From: Microbulbifer pacificus
Lineage (GTDB): Bacteria > Pseudomonadota > Gammaproteobacteria > Pseudomonadales > Cellvibrionaceae
DNA length: 64,000 bases
Assembly: GCF_033723955.1 (NCBI RefSeq)
Contig: NZ_CP137555.1
Location: 3,402,001-3,466,000 of the forward strand
Reading direction: 5' to 3'
Made by a program: the position numbers and the translations under genes
Shown: positions 34,889 through 44,065 of the stretch, in pieces
How positions within the stretch are numbered: position 1 is the first letter of the stretch
Layout of the letters: each line of letters begins with the position of its first letter
The notes under the pieces: generated by a model
What the model saw: the letters and a program-made list of their open reading frames with translations, nothing else
Database searches by the model: none
What the model was told of the DNA's origin: nothing

Positions 34889-35754
34889 TTCAGCAGGCCT
34901 ACGGAGCGCGCCGCATCCTCGATGGACTGATAATTTTCCGGTGACGTTTCGATAAAGCGATCCGCGGCCTGCAGCTCGAGAATGGCTTTGTGCTCGGGGT
35001 TGGTCGGGTCCAGGTTGAGAAACGCAGTTTTGATTTTTTCCGCAAGTGTTGGGTCCAGATCACCGCGCACGGTCCAGTTGTAGTCGTAGTAGGGCGGAGT
35101 GGTGGCGAGTACCCGCACTTTACTCGTATCCACTTTGCCGCTGGCCACGAGTTTGTCCCACACCGAGGCGTTGAGCACACCGGCGTCGGCTTTGCCCGCC
35201 TGTACCCAGGCCGCAGTGGCATCGTGGGCGCCGGAGTAAGCCACGCGGCTGAAAAAGCTTTCCGGTTTTATCCCTTCCTTGTCCATGAAATAGCGCGGCA
35301 TCAGGCTGCCGGAGGTGGATGAAATGGAGCCAAAGACAAAACTCTTGCCCTTGAGGTCCTGCAGGGATTTGACCGCGGGATCGGCGGTGATGAATTTACT
35401 GGTGAACTGGCGATCCTTTTCTCGCTGTACCAGCGGAATGGCGTTGCCGGTTTTCAGCCGCGCCTGCACAAATGTGAAACCGCCGAGCCAGGCCAGGTCT
35501 ACCTTGTCCGACGCGAGGCCTTCCACCACCGCGGCGTAATCGGTAACCGGGATAAACTGTACCTTCATCCCCAGCTGCTGCTCGAGGTATTGCCCCAGCG
35601 GTTTGAATTTGCGCAGCAGTTCTGTGGGGGCCTCGTCCGGAATGGCGGATACCCGCAGGGTTTGCAGGTTGTCGTCCGCGGACGCGAAAGTGCCAAACAT
35701 CAGGGTAAGCGGTAACAGGCACAGGGCGGCCAGCGCCTTGGCGTTTTTGAACAT
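34885..35754 (-). CDS. PhnD-like binding protein, probable selenium oxyanion importer
   Basis: 289 residues: signal peptide (Met-Phe-Lys-Asn ... Ala-Ser-Ala, cleaved near 26) and a PhnD-type periplasmic fold (Ser-Ala-Ile-Pro-Asp-Glu-Ala-Pro near 36-43, Gly-Ser-Ile-Ser-Ser-Thr-Ser-Gly-Ser near 143-151). The ATG at 35754 has GGAGAA upstream. It lies 72 bases behind mnmH in a selD-mnmH-ABC run; a PhnD subgroup with this neighbourhood is annotated as a putative selenate transporter. Selenium is therefore favoured, but phosphonate or phosphite cannot be excluded from sequence. Confidence 0.8.
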   Translation of the reverse strand: MFKNAKALAALCLLPLTLMFGTFASADDNLQTLRVSAIPDEAPTELLRKFKPLGQYLEQQLGMKVQFIPVTDYAAVVEGLASDKVDLAWLGGFTFVQARLKTGNAIPLVQREKDRQFTSKFITADPAVKSLQDLKGKSFVFGSISSTSGSLMPRYFMDKEGIKPESFFSRVAYSGAHDATAAWVQAGKADAGVLNASVWDKLVASGKVDTSKVRVLATTPPYYDYNWTVRGDLDPTLAEKIKTAFLNLDPTNPEHKAILELQAADRFIETSPENYQSIEDAARSVGLLK

Positions 35755-35826
35755 GCGAGTTCTCCAGTTCAATAGTGGAAAAAACGTTAATCGAATGGTT
35801 AATTTGGCTGGGCACAGGCCCGGCAC

Positions 35827-36945
35827 TTAGCCCGAAGCGGACTGCGCGCGCAGGTACTCCACCACTTCCCGCTGGTTGCCACGGAAAATGATGCGCCCGG
35901 CCTTTTGTTCCAGCTGGTAGTAGTACATCGGGTCGTAGTAGTCGCTCAGCAGCATCCGGATCCAGTCCCGGTGACGATCCACATCGCCATCGGCCAATTG
36001 CCGCTGTAGCGCTTCCTGCATAATCGTGTCGAGTTCGCGGTGACGTTCGCCGCCCAGGCGTCGCATGATATTAGCGAGATTCTGGCGTAGCGCGCCGGCA
36101 AAAACCTGCGGACCTTCTTCGGCACCGTGTTGCGCAACGAAATCCGCACACAGGTCCACCACGTAGTCTTTCAGAATACGCTCCACCCGGCCCTCCACGG
36201 AATCGTCCAGCCACACCAGCGGGTAACCGCGCATTCCCTCGTGCAGGGACAGCGGTACCGAGCAGCGGCCGATCAGGCGGCTTTCGTCTTCCAGCACGAA
36301 GCGCTGCCAGCCCGCGGCGCGGCGTTTCAGAAAATCGATCGCCAGTGCATTTTCAAAGCTGATCTGCGAGGGCTGCGGTGTCGCGCGCTTGCCGAAACTG
36401 GAGCCGCGATGATTGGCGTGGCCTTCGAGGTCGATGGCATTGTCCAGCTGCGCCAGCACTTCGGTTTTGCCGGTGCCGGTCATGCCGCCCACTATCGTAA
36501 ATGCGCAGTCGAGTACGGCACTTTCGATTTCCTCGATCAGGAAAGTGCGCATGGCCTTGTAGCCGCCCTGTACCCGCGGGTAGGGAACGCCGGCGTCGCG
36601 CAGCCACTGCTGGCTGATCTGGGAGCGCAGGCCACCGCGGAAACAGAACAGGTAGCCGTCGGGGTGGGCACGGGCAAATTCCGCCCAGGCCTCCACGCGC
36701 GTCTGTTTAGTCTTGCCACTCACCAGTTCGTGGCCGAGGGCGATGGCCGCCTGCTGGCCCCGCTGCTTGTAGCAGGTGCCGATTTTCTGGCGCTCGATGT
36801 CGGTCATCAACGGCAAGTTTATCGCATTGGGAAACGACCCCTTGTTGAATTCCACCGGCGCACGGGTGTCGATCATCGGCAGGTCGTGCAGAAATATTTC
36901 GCGGTAGTCCGCACTGTCGGGTCGTCCGGCTGCGTGACTACTCAT
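35827..36945 (-). CDS. mnmH: tRNA 2-selenouridine synthase
   Basis: 372 residues: N-terminal rhodanese domain with catalytic Cys101 (Cys-Phe-Arg-Gly-Gly) and a P-loop domain with Gly-Gly-Met-Thr-Gly-Thr-Gly-Lys-Thr (153-161). The enzyme (SelU/YbbB) replaces sulfur with selenium at the wobble 2-thiouridine of Lys, Glu and Gln tRNAs through a geranylated intermediate, using selenophosphate from SelD. The start overlaps the selD stop by four bases (ATGA), so supply and use of selenophosphate are coupled. Confidence 0.95.
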   Translation of the reverse strand: MSSHAAGRPDSADYREIFLHDLPMIDTRAPVEFNKGSFPNAINLPLMTDIERQKIGTCYKQRGQQAAIALGHELVSGKTKQTRVEAWAEFARAHPDGYLFCFRGGLRSQISQQWLRDAGVPYPRVQGGYKAMRTFLIEEIESAVLDCAFTIVGGMTGTGKTEVLAQLDNAIDLEGHANHRGSSFGKRATPQPSQISFENALAIDFLKRRAAGWQRFVLEDESRLIGRCSVPLSLHEGMRGYPLVWLDDSVEGRVERILKDYVVDLCADFVAQHGAEEGPQVFAGALRQNLANIMRRLGGERHRELDTIMQEALQRQLADGDVDRHRDWIRMLLSDYYDPMYYYQLEQKAGRIIFRGNQREVVEYLRAQSASG

Positions 36946-38003
36946 GCCACTATCACCGCGGCTTCGTCGACGGTACTTCTCGCCACGAGTGTGCCGATGG
37001 GGGTGAGCGCCAGATCGAAAGCGGCCGCGGCCGCGAGGAATTCCTCTTCGCCGTCTGCCGCTACCGCTACCAGCAGGCCGCCACTGGTCTGCGGGTCGGC
37101 CAGCAGCAGGCGCTGGTTGTCGTCCGCCAGCCGTACCCGGTGGCCGTAGCTGTCGAAGTTGCGCCCGGTACCGCCGGGGATACAGCCCTGCTCGAGGTAG
37201 TACTCGATGCCGGGAATGCGCGGCACCGCGTCAAAGTCGAGGTGCGCGGTTAGCCCGCTGCCGTCGGCCATCTCGACCAGATGTCCAAGCAGGCCGAAGC
37301 CGGTGACGTCGGTCATCGCCTGCACCGCGGGAATCTGGGCAAAGCGGCTGCCGGGACGGTTCAGCGTGCACATCAGGTCACGCGCCACTCCCTGGTCTTC
37401 GGTGCGCAACTTGCCCTGTTTTTCTGCCGTGGTCAGTACGCCGATACCCAGTGGTTTGGTGAGATACAGGCGGCTGCCAGCGACGGCGGTGTCGTTGCGT
37501 TTCAGCCGATTTTTCTCCACCACGCCGGTCACCGCGAGACCGAAGATGGGTTCCGGTGCGTCGATGGAATGTCCGCCGGCCAGGGGAATACCGGCAGCGG
37601 CGCACACCGCGCGCCCGCCACGGATCACTTCCCGCGCCACTTCCGGCGGCAGCACATTTACCGGCCAGCCGAGAATCGCGATCGCCATCAGCGGGTCGGC
37701 ACCCATGGCGTAGATGTCGCTAATGGCGTTGGTGGCGGCGATACGGCCGAAGTCGAAGGGGTCGTCGACGATGGGCATGAAAAAGTCGGTGGTGGAAACC
37801 ACACCGCGCTCGTCATCCAGCGCGTAAACCGCGGCGTCGTCGCGGGAGGCATTGCCCACCCACAGGTTCGGGTCGGGCAGCTGGACTTCGCTGTCCGCCA
37901 GAATCCGGTCCAGCACCGCCGGCGAGATCTTGCAGCCGCAACCAGCGCCGTGGCTGTACTGGGTCAGGCGGACGGGTGAGGTGGCGTTGGCCGTGTCGGT
38001 CAT
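36942..38003 (-). CDS. selD: Selenide, water dikinase (Cys form)
   Basis: 353 residues, close to E. coli SelD throughout. It makes selenophosphate from selenide and ATP. The active-site segment Tyr-Ser-His-Gly-Ala-Gly-Cys22-Gly-Cys24-Lys25 matches E. coli Cys17/Lys20, and the codon for Cys22 is TGC, so it is the cysteine and not the selenocysteine form. The C-terminal Asp-Pro-Gln-Thr-Ser-Gly-Gly-Leu is present. It is the first gene of the selenium operon. No selA, selB or tRNA-Sec is seen in this window. Confidence 0.96.
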   Translation of the reverse strand: MTDTANATSPVRLTQYSHGAGCGCKISPAVLDRILADSEVQLPDPNLWVGNASRDDAAVYALDDERGVVSTTDFFMPIVDDPFDFGRIAATNAISDIYAMGADPLMAIAILGWPVNVLPPEVAREVIRGGRAVCAAAGIPLAGGHSIDAPEPIFGLAVTGVVEKNRLKRNDTAVAGSRLYLTKPLGIGVLTTAEKQGKLRTEDQGVARDLMCTLNRPGSRFAQIPAVQAMTDVTGFGLLGHLVEMADGSGLTAHLDFDAVPRIPGIEYYLEQGCIPGGTGRNFDSYGHRVRLADDNQRLLLADPQTSGGLLVAVAADGEEEFLAAAAAFDLALTPIGTLVARSTVDEAAVIVA

Positions 38004-38139
38004 GGTGATTCCCGGGAATTGGATTTTCGGGGGGGGATTCTAACAAGGTTCGAAAACGCTGGCGGCGTTTTCCATTGGCGATGAGTTGCCGGTGCCGGCG
38101 GCGGTCGGATCAATCGGGCAGTGAGGCGAAGTGGGGCGC

Positions 38140-38170
38140 GGGAGCTTCACACCCGGAGTGGGAAGCTCCC
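38140..38170. repeat. Inverted repeat between selD and GDPD genes
   Basis: GGGAGCTTC and GAAGCTCCC form a 9-bp stem 20 bases after the GDPD stop (minus strand). There is no T-run on either side, so it may be an mRNA-stabilising hairpin and not a standard terminator. Confidence 0.35.
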
Positions 38171-38190
38171 AAATTGGCAGCGGGGCAGAT

Positions 38191-38973
38191 TCAGCCGGCC
38201 TGGTTCAGGTCTCCGAACTGATCGACCTGCTGGGCGATGGCTTCCGCCGCCTTGGCGGTGTTGTAGTCCATCACCAGTTGCGGCTCGTCGGTGAATACAC
38301 CGTCGGCACCCATGTTGGCCACCAGATACAGGTCGTGGGGGTTGTTGACGGTGTAGACGTAGCTTTTTAGCCCGCGCCGGCGACCGTCGGCGATCATTTC
38401 CCGGCACACAAAATCTAGGCTCAGGTGCAGGGAGTAGGCCTCCAGCGGCTCGGCGCAGGCGGCGAGATCCAGGGGTACACCGTCGATCAGTACGCCCCTG
38501 CGTACCTGCGGGATCAGCTTCAGGCATTCGTAAACCTGGCGGTGGTCGAACGACGACAGGATGTACTGCTCGTAACTGGCGCCGTTGTCGCGAATGTAGG
38601 ATTCCAGTTCCTGTGCCGCCAGCGCGGCGCAGTTGGGACCCTTCAACTCGATATTCAGCTGTACATGGTTCCCCACCAGTTCCAGTACTTCCCGCAGGGT
38701 CGGTACCTGTTCACCACCGGGCAGCAGCATCTGGCGCAATGCGGCTGGGGCGATGTCTGTCAGCAGCTCCCGCCCCGGCAGCAGGCGCCCGAGCCGGCGG
38801 TCGTGCTTGACCATCAGCTCACCACCTACGTTCCACACATCGATTTCAATACCGTCGATATCAAACTCGAGTGCATGGGTAATGGCTTGCAGGGTGTTTT
38901 CCGTGGCCCGCTTGGGATAACCCCGGTGGGCAAAACAGAACAGGGTATCGGTACTGTACATTTCGACGTCCAC
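38191..38973 (-). CDS. Glycerophosphodiester phosphodiesterase
   Basis: 260 residues with the GDPD barrel signature: Ala-His-Arg-Gly near 15-18, Glu-Asn-Thr near 25-27, Gly-Ile-Glu-Ile-Asp-Val-Trp near 41-47, Lys-His-Asp near 56-58 and Glu-Leu-Lys near 108-110. It cleaves glycerophosphodiesters to glycerol-3-phosphate and an alcohol. No signal peptide, so cytoplasmic like UgpQ. GTG at 38973 with GGGAGG upstream; an ATG at 38961 is possible. Confidence 0.9.
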   Translation of the reverse strand: MDVEMYSTDTLFCFAHRGYPKRATENTLQAITHALEFDIDGIEIDVWNVGGELMVKHDRRLGRLLPGRELLTDIAPAALRQMLLPGGEQVPTLREVLELVGNHVQLNIELKGPNCAALAAQELESYIRDNGASYEQYILSSFDHRQVYECLKLIPQVRRGVLIDGVPLDLAACAEPLEAYSLHLSLDFVCREMIADGRRRGLKSYVYTVNNPHDLYLVANMGADGVFTDEPQLVMDYNTAKAAEAIAQQVDQFGDLNQAG

Positions 38974-39118
38974 AGTTGCGGAGGCCTCCCAAGGGTGTAC
39001 CTGAAGTATGACGTTGAGGTGACGTATCCGCCGAAAATTTATACAGGGTCCGGCGGATATACGGCGTCAATATAGCCCGAAAATCATCCGGAACAGACAG
39101 GATTCTGTGGCGACGCTG

Positions 39119-39664
39119 TTATTCGCCGGCCAGGGCGCGGTAGCGGCCGCGGTGGAAGATCAGGGGCTCACCGCCGCCGGCGGAGAACTCCAGCACCTCA
39201 CCCAGCAGAATGGTGTGGTCGCCGCCTTCAATATTCTGGGCGCGGCGGCAGTGGAACAGGGCGGCGCAGTCGTCCAGCTGCGGGATATTGCCCGGGCCGC
39301 TGTGCCACTTTACCTGCCCGAACTTGTCGGCGCCGCGGCCTGCGAACAGGTTGGACACATGCTGCTGGTCGCCCTTGAGGACGTGCACCACGAAGCGCTC
39401 GCCTTGGGTAAAGGCGTCGTAGCTCAGGGAGCCGCGGTCGATACTCCACAGGATCAGCGCCGGGTCGAGGGACACGGAATTGAAACTGTTCACGGTCATG
39501 CCCACCGGCAGGCCATTGGCGTCGAGGGTGGTGATCACGGTGACGCCGGTGGCGAACTGGCCCAGGGTGTCGCGCAGTGCGCGGCCGCGCTCCGCCGGCG
39601 ACTGCTCGGTACTTACTGGGTTGGCGGTGCTGGCTTGGGCCGCGGATTTGCTGGATGCCGTCAT
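39119..39664 (-). CDS. Flavin reductase-like FMN-binding protein
   Basis: 181 residues of the flavin-reductase family: Phe-Ala-Thr-Gly-Val-Thr-Val-Ile-Thr near 37-45, Gly-Met-Thr-Val-Asn-Ser-Phe-Asn-Ser-Val-Ser-Leu-Asp-Pro near 54-67, and a C-terminal Leu-Ile-Phe-His-Arg-Gly-Arg-Tyr. It should reduce FMN or FAD with NAD(P)H, often to feed a partner oxygenase. No oxygenase is adjacent; the rubredoxin-reductase fusion upstream is a separate unit. Confidence 0.88.
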   Translation of the reverse strand: MTASSKSAAQASTANPVSTEQSPAERGRALRDTLGQFATGVTVITTLDANGLPVGMTVNSFNSVSLDPALILWSIDRGSLSYDAFTQGERFVVHVLKGDQQHVSNLFAGRGADKFGQVKWHSGPGNIPQLDDCAALFHCRRAQNIEGGDHTILLGEVLEFSAGGGEPLIFHRGRYRALAGE

Positions 39665-39782
39665 ACTTCGATCAAAAATTGCTCAAAATTTGTACTGGCG
39701 GCCATTTTACGGGAAAACTGGCCGCACTGTCGGATTTTCTTTGCTACCGCGGGAGCGGGGGTACGGCCAGCTCGGCTGGCCG

Positions 39783-41423
39783 TCAATCCATCAGCGGCGC
39801 ACAGCGCTTGCTGAGCGCGTCGCGCTCGGTGATCGCACTGCCGGTGAGGGCAAAGCCCAGCAACTTGCCGGTGTTATCCACGAATTCCGCACGCACGCCG
39901 TCGGTGGATGCCGAGACCTGCCACTCCCCCTCGCTGCCGCGCCGCGGCGGGCACACCACGGTGGGGCGCAGGGTGGTTTTCACCGCTACCGGCAGAGCGC
40001 CGTAGTGCACCGGTGTCGGGGTACCGCACAGGGTCTGGGCGAGGGCGCGGGCACTCTGGGTGAGCGGGGCGACAAAGTAGAGGCTGTGGCCATCCACTTC
40101 GGCACAGTCTCCGAGTGCAAAGATATTGGCGTCGTTGGTGCGCAGTTCGCGGTCGGTGACGATGCCGCGACTGGTGGCGACACCGGCCGCCTCGGCGAGC
40201 CCGGTATTGGGGGTGAGGCCGAGGGCGGCAAGGGCAATATCGGCTTCAATGCTGCTGCCATCTGCCAGCTGCACGTGGATGCCGCCAGCGCGGCGCGCCA
40301 TGGCGGTAACGCCGGCACCGAAGTGGAAACGCACCCCGGCCTGTTCCAGTGTCTGCTGGATATCGCGACCGGCGGCTTCCGGCAGCAGGCTGGCCAGGGG
40401 CCAGGGCTGCAAGTCCACCACATCCACCGCAAATCCGGCCTGTACCAGGTCGTTGGCGAATTCGCAGCCGATCAGGCCGGCACCGATCAGCAGAACCCGT
40501 TTGCGGTTGGTGAGTGCGGTGCGGAAGCGGTGGTAGTCACCGAGGCTATTGACCCGGAACAGGCGTGACAGCCCGTCGCCGTCCACCGGTGGCAGCGGCG
40601 CGCAGCTGGCGCCGGTGGCGAATACCAGACGGCTGTAGCGCAGTTCGGAGCGGATACCGCCGTTGTCGGACACCAGTGTCAGTAGCTGTGACTCCCGGTT
40701 CACATCCGTTACATGGGTATGCACCAGGATTTCGGCATTCAGTTCCCGCGCCATGTCCTCGGCGCTGGCGCTGGCCAGTTGCGCCGGCGTTTTGCCGTGG
40801 GCGAGGGAGGCGGACAGCAGCGGCTTGGAATAGAAGGTGCCGTCGTCGCCGCTGATCAGCAGCAGCGGGGTGCGCTGATCCAGCTTGCGGAACTCTTTTG
40901 CCAGGTGATAGCCGGCGAGACCGGTACCGATGATGACCAGGGGATCGGCGTCGTTCAGTACCGGTGCCGCGGGGGGCGGGGGCAGTTCTTCCGCTTCCGG
41001 CTGGCTGACCAGCACCATATCGAAGTCTTCCTTGCCCACACCGCACTCGGGGCAGGTCCAGTCGTCGGGGATGTCCTCCCAGCGGGTACCGGCGGGAATA
41101 CCTTCTTCGGGGGCGCCCCTGGCCTCGTCGTATACCCAGCCGCACACCATGCACTCCCAGATACGACCGGCAGCAGCTTGCGGTTTGGCAGTGACGGGCG
41201 CGGATGCTTTGCTTGCGGCGGCGGCAGGGGCCGGCTTCGGTGCCTCGCCGACGACCTCGACCATGGCGAACTCGTCCTTGGTGGCGCCGCACTCGGGGCA
41301 GCACCAGTCGTCGGGGATGTCCTCCCAGCGGGTGCCCGGGGGGATGCCGTCGTCCGGCGAGCCCTTGGCCTCGTCGTAAATCCAGCCACAGATCTGGCAT
41401 TCCCAAACGCGAAAATCGGACAT
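39783..41423 (-). CDS. Double rubredoxin fused to rubredoxin reductase
   Basis: 546 residues in three parts. Rubredoxin 1 has Cys9/Cys12/Cys42/Cys45. A Pro/Ala-rich linker (58-87) leads to rubredoxin 2 with Cys91/Cys94/Cys124/Cys127. Then comes a NAD(P)H-dependent FAD reductase from about 160, with Gly-Thr-Gly-Leu-Ala-Gly (FAD), Gly-Ala-Gly-Leu-Ile-Gly (NAD) and Ala-Leu-Gly-Asp-Cys-Ala-Glu. It can carry electrons from NADH to both iron centres in one chain, perhaps for an alkane hydroxylase-like oxygenase or for oxygen/peroxide reduction. All eight cysteines are intact. Confidence 0.9.
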   Translation of the reverse strand: MSDFRVWECQICGWIYDEAKGSPDDGIPPGTRWEDIPDDWCCPECGATKDEFAMVEVVGEAPKPAPAAAASKASAPVTAKPQAAAGRIWECMVCGWVYDEARGAPEEGIPAGTRWEDIPDDWTCPECGVGKEDFDMVLVSQPEAEELPPPPAAPVLNDADPLVIIGTGLAGYHLAKEFRKLDQRTPLLLISGDDGTFYSKPLLSASLAHGKTPAQLASASAEDMARELNAEILVHTHVTDVNRESQLLTLVSDNGGIRSELRYSRLVFATGASCAPLPPVDGDGLSRLFRVNSLGDYHRFRTALTNRKRVLLIGAGLIGCEFANDLVQAGFAVDVVDLQPWPLASLLPEAAGRDIQQTLEQAGVRFHFGAGVTAMARRAGGIHVQLADGSSIEADIALAALGLTPNTGLAEAAGVATSRGIVTDRELRTNDANIFALGDCAEVDGHSLYFVAPLTQSARALAQTLCGTPTPVHYGALPVAVKTTLRPTVVCPPRRGSEGEWQVSASTDGVRAEFVDNTGKLLGFALTGSAITERDALSKRCAPLMD

Positions 41424-41508
41424 GTTTACCCCTGATACCGCTGTTATCTATTCGGTGTAATTTTTTAAGGTTGGGGAGTGTAGGGAAAAACGGAGGGAAA
41501 GTTAACTT

Positions 41509-41532
41509 GCGGTTACCGCTGGCGGTAACCGC
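41509..41532. repeat. Tandem palindrome, possible operator
   Basis: GCGGTTACCGC-TG-GCGGTAACCGC: each 11-base arm is itself palindromic around its centre and the two arms pair with each other. It lies 86 bases before the rubredoxin fusion gene and 33 bases after the carbonic anhydrase stop. There is no T-run, so an operator is more likely than a terminator. Confidence 0.4.
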
Positions 41533-41565
41533 GAACCAATAGGAGGATTTTACCCGCCGGCGGGA

Positions 41566-42246
41566 TCAATCTTTGCCGCGCTGGGCGAGGCTGGTGAGCG
41601 CGCGGTGATAGGTGTCGTGGAGCTGCGCGGTGTTTTCCACGGTAATCTCCAGGTCGTTGACCAGGCCGTTCGACAGGCCGTAGCACCAGCCGTGTACCGA
41701 GAGATCCTGGCCGCGCTCCCAGGCATCGCGCACCGAGGTGGTCTGGCACACGTGGATCACCTGCTCCAGCACATTAAGCTCGCACAGCAGATCCACCCGA
41801 TCCTCTTCCGGGAAGAGTTCGATCAGGGTGTGGTGTTTGTCGCGCACGTCCTTGATATGGCGCAGCCAGCTTTCGATCAGCCCGAGGCGGGTGTCTTCCA
41901 GTGCCGCACGCACGCCACCGCAGCCGTAGTGCCCCACTACCATGATGTGTTTGACCTTGAGCACCTCAACCGCGTACTGCACCACCGACAGGCAGTTCAG
42001 GTCCGAAGGCACCACCACATTGGCCACGTTGCGGTGCACAAAGAGCTCACCGGGCAGCAGGTCGACAATCTGGTTCGCGGGTACGCGGCTGTCCGCACAG
42101 CCGATCCACAAGTATTCGGGCGATTGCTGTTCGGAGAGCTTGAGGAAGAAGTCGGGCTTTTCCCGACGGGTAGACTCGGACCACTCGCGGTTTTTCTGGA
42201 TCAGATCTTTTAACTGTGACAAGGCAATCATTCCGTCGGTATGCAT
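41566..42246 (-). CDS. can: Beta-class carbonic anhydrase
   Basis: 226 residues with zinc ligands Cys50, His106 and Cys109 and the dyad Asp52-Arg54 (Cys-Ala-Asp-Ser-Arg; Gly-His-Tyr-Gly-Cys-Gly-Gly). It interconverts CO2 and bicarbonate in the cytoplasm, supplying carboxylases. Closest in plan to E. coli Can. An ATG at 42231 (Met6) is an alternative start. Likely monocistronic. Confidence 0.94.
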   Translation of the reverse strand: MHTDGMIALSQLKDLIQKNREWSESTRREKPDFFLKLSEQQSPEYLWIGCADSRVPANQIVDLLPGELFVHRNVANVVVPSDLNCLSVVQYAVEVLKVKHIMVVGHYGCGGVRAALEDTRLGLIESWLRHIKDVRDKHHTLIELFPEEDRVDLLCELNVLEQVIHVCQTTSVRDAWERGQDLSVHGWCYGLSNGLVNDLEITVENTAQLHDTYHRALTSLAQRGKD

Positions 42247-42391
42247 TGACCGAGCAGGATAGCGTTTTTGGCAGAGGGCGCCAATCTACAATGGTCGCCT
42301 GTGCCGTATCGAAGGCCGGTGCCACATCTGCTAATCTGCGCCGTCACCCGAAGTTCGCCGAGCAACTCGTCAACCCAAAAGGAGAGGCCGT

Positions 42392-42592
42392 ATGGGGCTT
42401 CGCAACTCCGTGATTCGCCGCCCGGGCCGCCTGAACAAACACAATGCCACCCTGGCGCGGCGGCGCAAGAAAGTGCGCTGGCTGTTGGCTCAGCGTACCC
42501 GCGTGCGCAATTACCGCCGCTTTTTCCAAGCGCAGTGCGAGATCTGCGCAAGGGCTGAGGCCAATCGACAGGCGGGCGAACAGGCGCAATGA
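42392..42592 (+). CDS. Small basic protein, unknown
   Basis: 66 residues, very rich in Arg and Lys in the first 45, then Cys-Glu-Ile-Cys and an acidic/Gln tail. The strong AAAGGAGAGG ribosome site 4-13 bases before the ATG and its placement 34 bases ahead of the acetyltransferase gene support a real gene. It could bind RNA or DNA, but no family is recognised. Confidence 0.5.
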   Translation: MGLRNSVIRRPGRLNKHNATLARRRKKVRWLLAQRTRVRNYRRFFQAQCEICARAEANRQAGEQAQ

Positions 42593-42626
42593 ATAATTTG
42601 AACACCGCAGACGTGGAGGTTGTGGT

Positions 42627-43127
42627 TTGACGGAGCAGAGCAGTGCGCAATTGGACATGGTGCTGGTGGATTACCGCGATCAGAAGCAGGCGGCAGATCT
42701 GCTGGCACTGCTGGATGAATACGCGCGGGACCCCTGTGGTGGTGGCGAGCCGCTGCCGGAGATCTGTTGGCACGAGCTGATCGACCGGCTCGCGGCCTTT
42801 CCCGGAGCCTTCTCGGTCATTGCATACCGCGGGGATACGCCGCTGGGACTGACGAACTGTTTTATGGGTTTTTCGACTTTCCTGTGCAAACCACTGGTGA
42901 ATATTCACGATGTGGTGGTGAGTGAAGCGGCGCGCGGTCAGGGCGTGTGCACCCTGATGATGGAAAAAGTGGCGCAGGAAGCCCGTGAGCGCGGGTGCGC
43001 AAAAATCACCATGGAAGTGCTGGAAAAAAATCATCCCGCCCGCGCGGCCTACCGCAAGTGCGGCTTCAAACCCTATGCGCTGGATGAGGAATTCGGCAAG
43101 GCAGAATTCTGGCAGCGCTATTTATAA
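42627..43127 (+). CDS. GNAT-family acetyltransferase
   Basis: 166 residues with GNAT motif A (Val-Val-Val-Ser-Glu-Ala-Ala-Arg-Gly-Gln-Gly-Val-Cys, about 95-107) and the C-terminal Asn-His-Pro-Ala-Arg-Ala-Ala-Tyr-Arg-Lys-Cys-Gly-Phe. It acetylates an unidentified amine using acetyl-CoA. The TTG start at 42627 is taken because GGAGG lies 8 bases before it; the next in-frame ATG (42657) lacks one. Confidence 0.85.
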   Translation: MTEQSSAQLDMVLVDYRDQKQAADLLALLDEYARDPCGGGEPLPEICWHELIDRLAAFPGAFSVIAYRGDTPLGLTNCFMGFSTFLCKPLVNIHDVVVSEAARGQGVCTLMMEKVAQEARERGCAKITMEVLEKNHPARAAYRKCGFKPYALDEEFGKAEFWQRYL

Positions 43128-43144
43128 CGCTGCCAGGGTCGCGA

Positions 43145-43990
43145 TTAGCGATTCAATAATCCCTTGATGGCATGCGGAAGATCCGCCGGGAAGATGATGT
43201 TCTTGGCGTTGTCGGAGGCGGAGAGGTTTTCCAGCGCGCCGATATAGCGTTCACCCAGCAGGTACATTACCGGCAGCTCCTGGTCGCTGATGGCGCGGGT
43301 AACCCGCTCGATGGCCTCGCGACTGGCATCCGCCAGAACGATCTGCGCCTGTGCATCCCGCTTGGAAGCCTCAAGGCGGCCGTCCGCTTCCAGAATGGCC
43401 GCCTGCTTTTCCCCCTCGGCGCGGGTTACGGTGGCGCGGCGCTGGCGCTCTGCCGCCGCCTGCTCTTCCATCGCCTTCTGCATGGTCGCGGACGGATTGA
43501 TATCCTGGATTTCCACCGTCTTCAGATTGATCCCCCAATCCGAGATATCGTCGGAGATGGCTTCCTTCAGTTTTGCCTTGATCAGGTCGCGGGACGACAG
43601 CGCCGAGTCCAGTGACATCTCACCGATAATGGAGCGGAGCGCCGTTTGCACCAGGTTCTGGATCGCGATCTCGTAATCCTCCACCCCGTACACCGCCTTC
43701 TCTGGCGACACGATATTGATGTAGGCGACGGCGTTGGCAATGATGGTGGCGTTGTCTTCGGTAATCACCTCCTGGGAGGGAATATCCAGCACGATATCCT
43801 TGGTGGTCACCTTGTAGGGCACCTGATCCACATAGGGAATGATGATGTTCATGCCCGGGTTCAGGGTGCTGTGGTATTTACCCAGCCGCTGCACGATATG
43901 TTTGGAGCCCTGGGGCACAATACGCACGCCCATGCCGATGGTGATGATCACCAGAATCACCAGCGCTACAACTACAGATAATCCTTCCAT
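43145..43990 (-). CDS. SPFH/stomatin-like membrane protein (QmcA type)
   Basis: 281 residues: one N-terminal membrane helix (5-22), SPFH domain (about 25-190, Val-Pro-Gln-Gly; Leu-Asn-Pro-Gly-Met-Asn-Ile-Ile-Ile-Pro), and an Ala/Glu-rich coiled coil (about 175-220). These proteins form large oligomeric membrane scaffolds, often with an NfeD partner; the NfeD gene lies 75 bases upstream on the same strand. It probably organises membrane protein quality control. Confidence 0.92.
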   Translation of the reverse strand: MEGLSVVVALVILVIITIGMGVRIVPQGSKHIVQRLGKYHSTLNPGMNIIIPYVDQVPYKVTTKDIVLDIPSQEVITEDNATIIANAVAYINIVSPEKAVYGVEDYEIAIQNLVQTALRSIIGEMSLDSALSSRDLIKAKLKEAISDDISDWGINLKTVEIQDINPSATMQKAMEEQAAAERQRRATVTRAEGEKQAAILEADGRLEASKRDAQAQIVLADASREAIERVTRAISDQELPVMYLLGERYIGALENLSASDNAKNIIFPADLPHAIKGLLNR

Positions 43991-44065
43991 GTTTTACTCC
44001 CCCTTCAAATTTCCACATTGAAACCGTTGTTGTCGAAAAAATTGCCGGCGTTGTCGCCGAACCTA

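Noticed and set aside
32423..35754. PhnCDE-like genes as the importer for the phosphonate locus
   Set aside because: They are about 17 kb away, lack the CTGGTCTAGACCAG site and are contiguous with mnmH-selD; selenium is the better reading, though not proven.
36942..38003. Possible selenocysteine form of SelD
   Set aside because: The active-site codon is TGC and there is no in-frame TGA, so it is the cysteine form.
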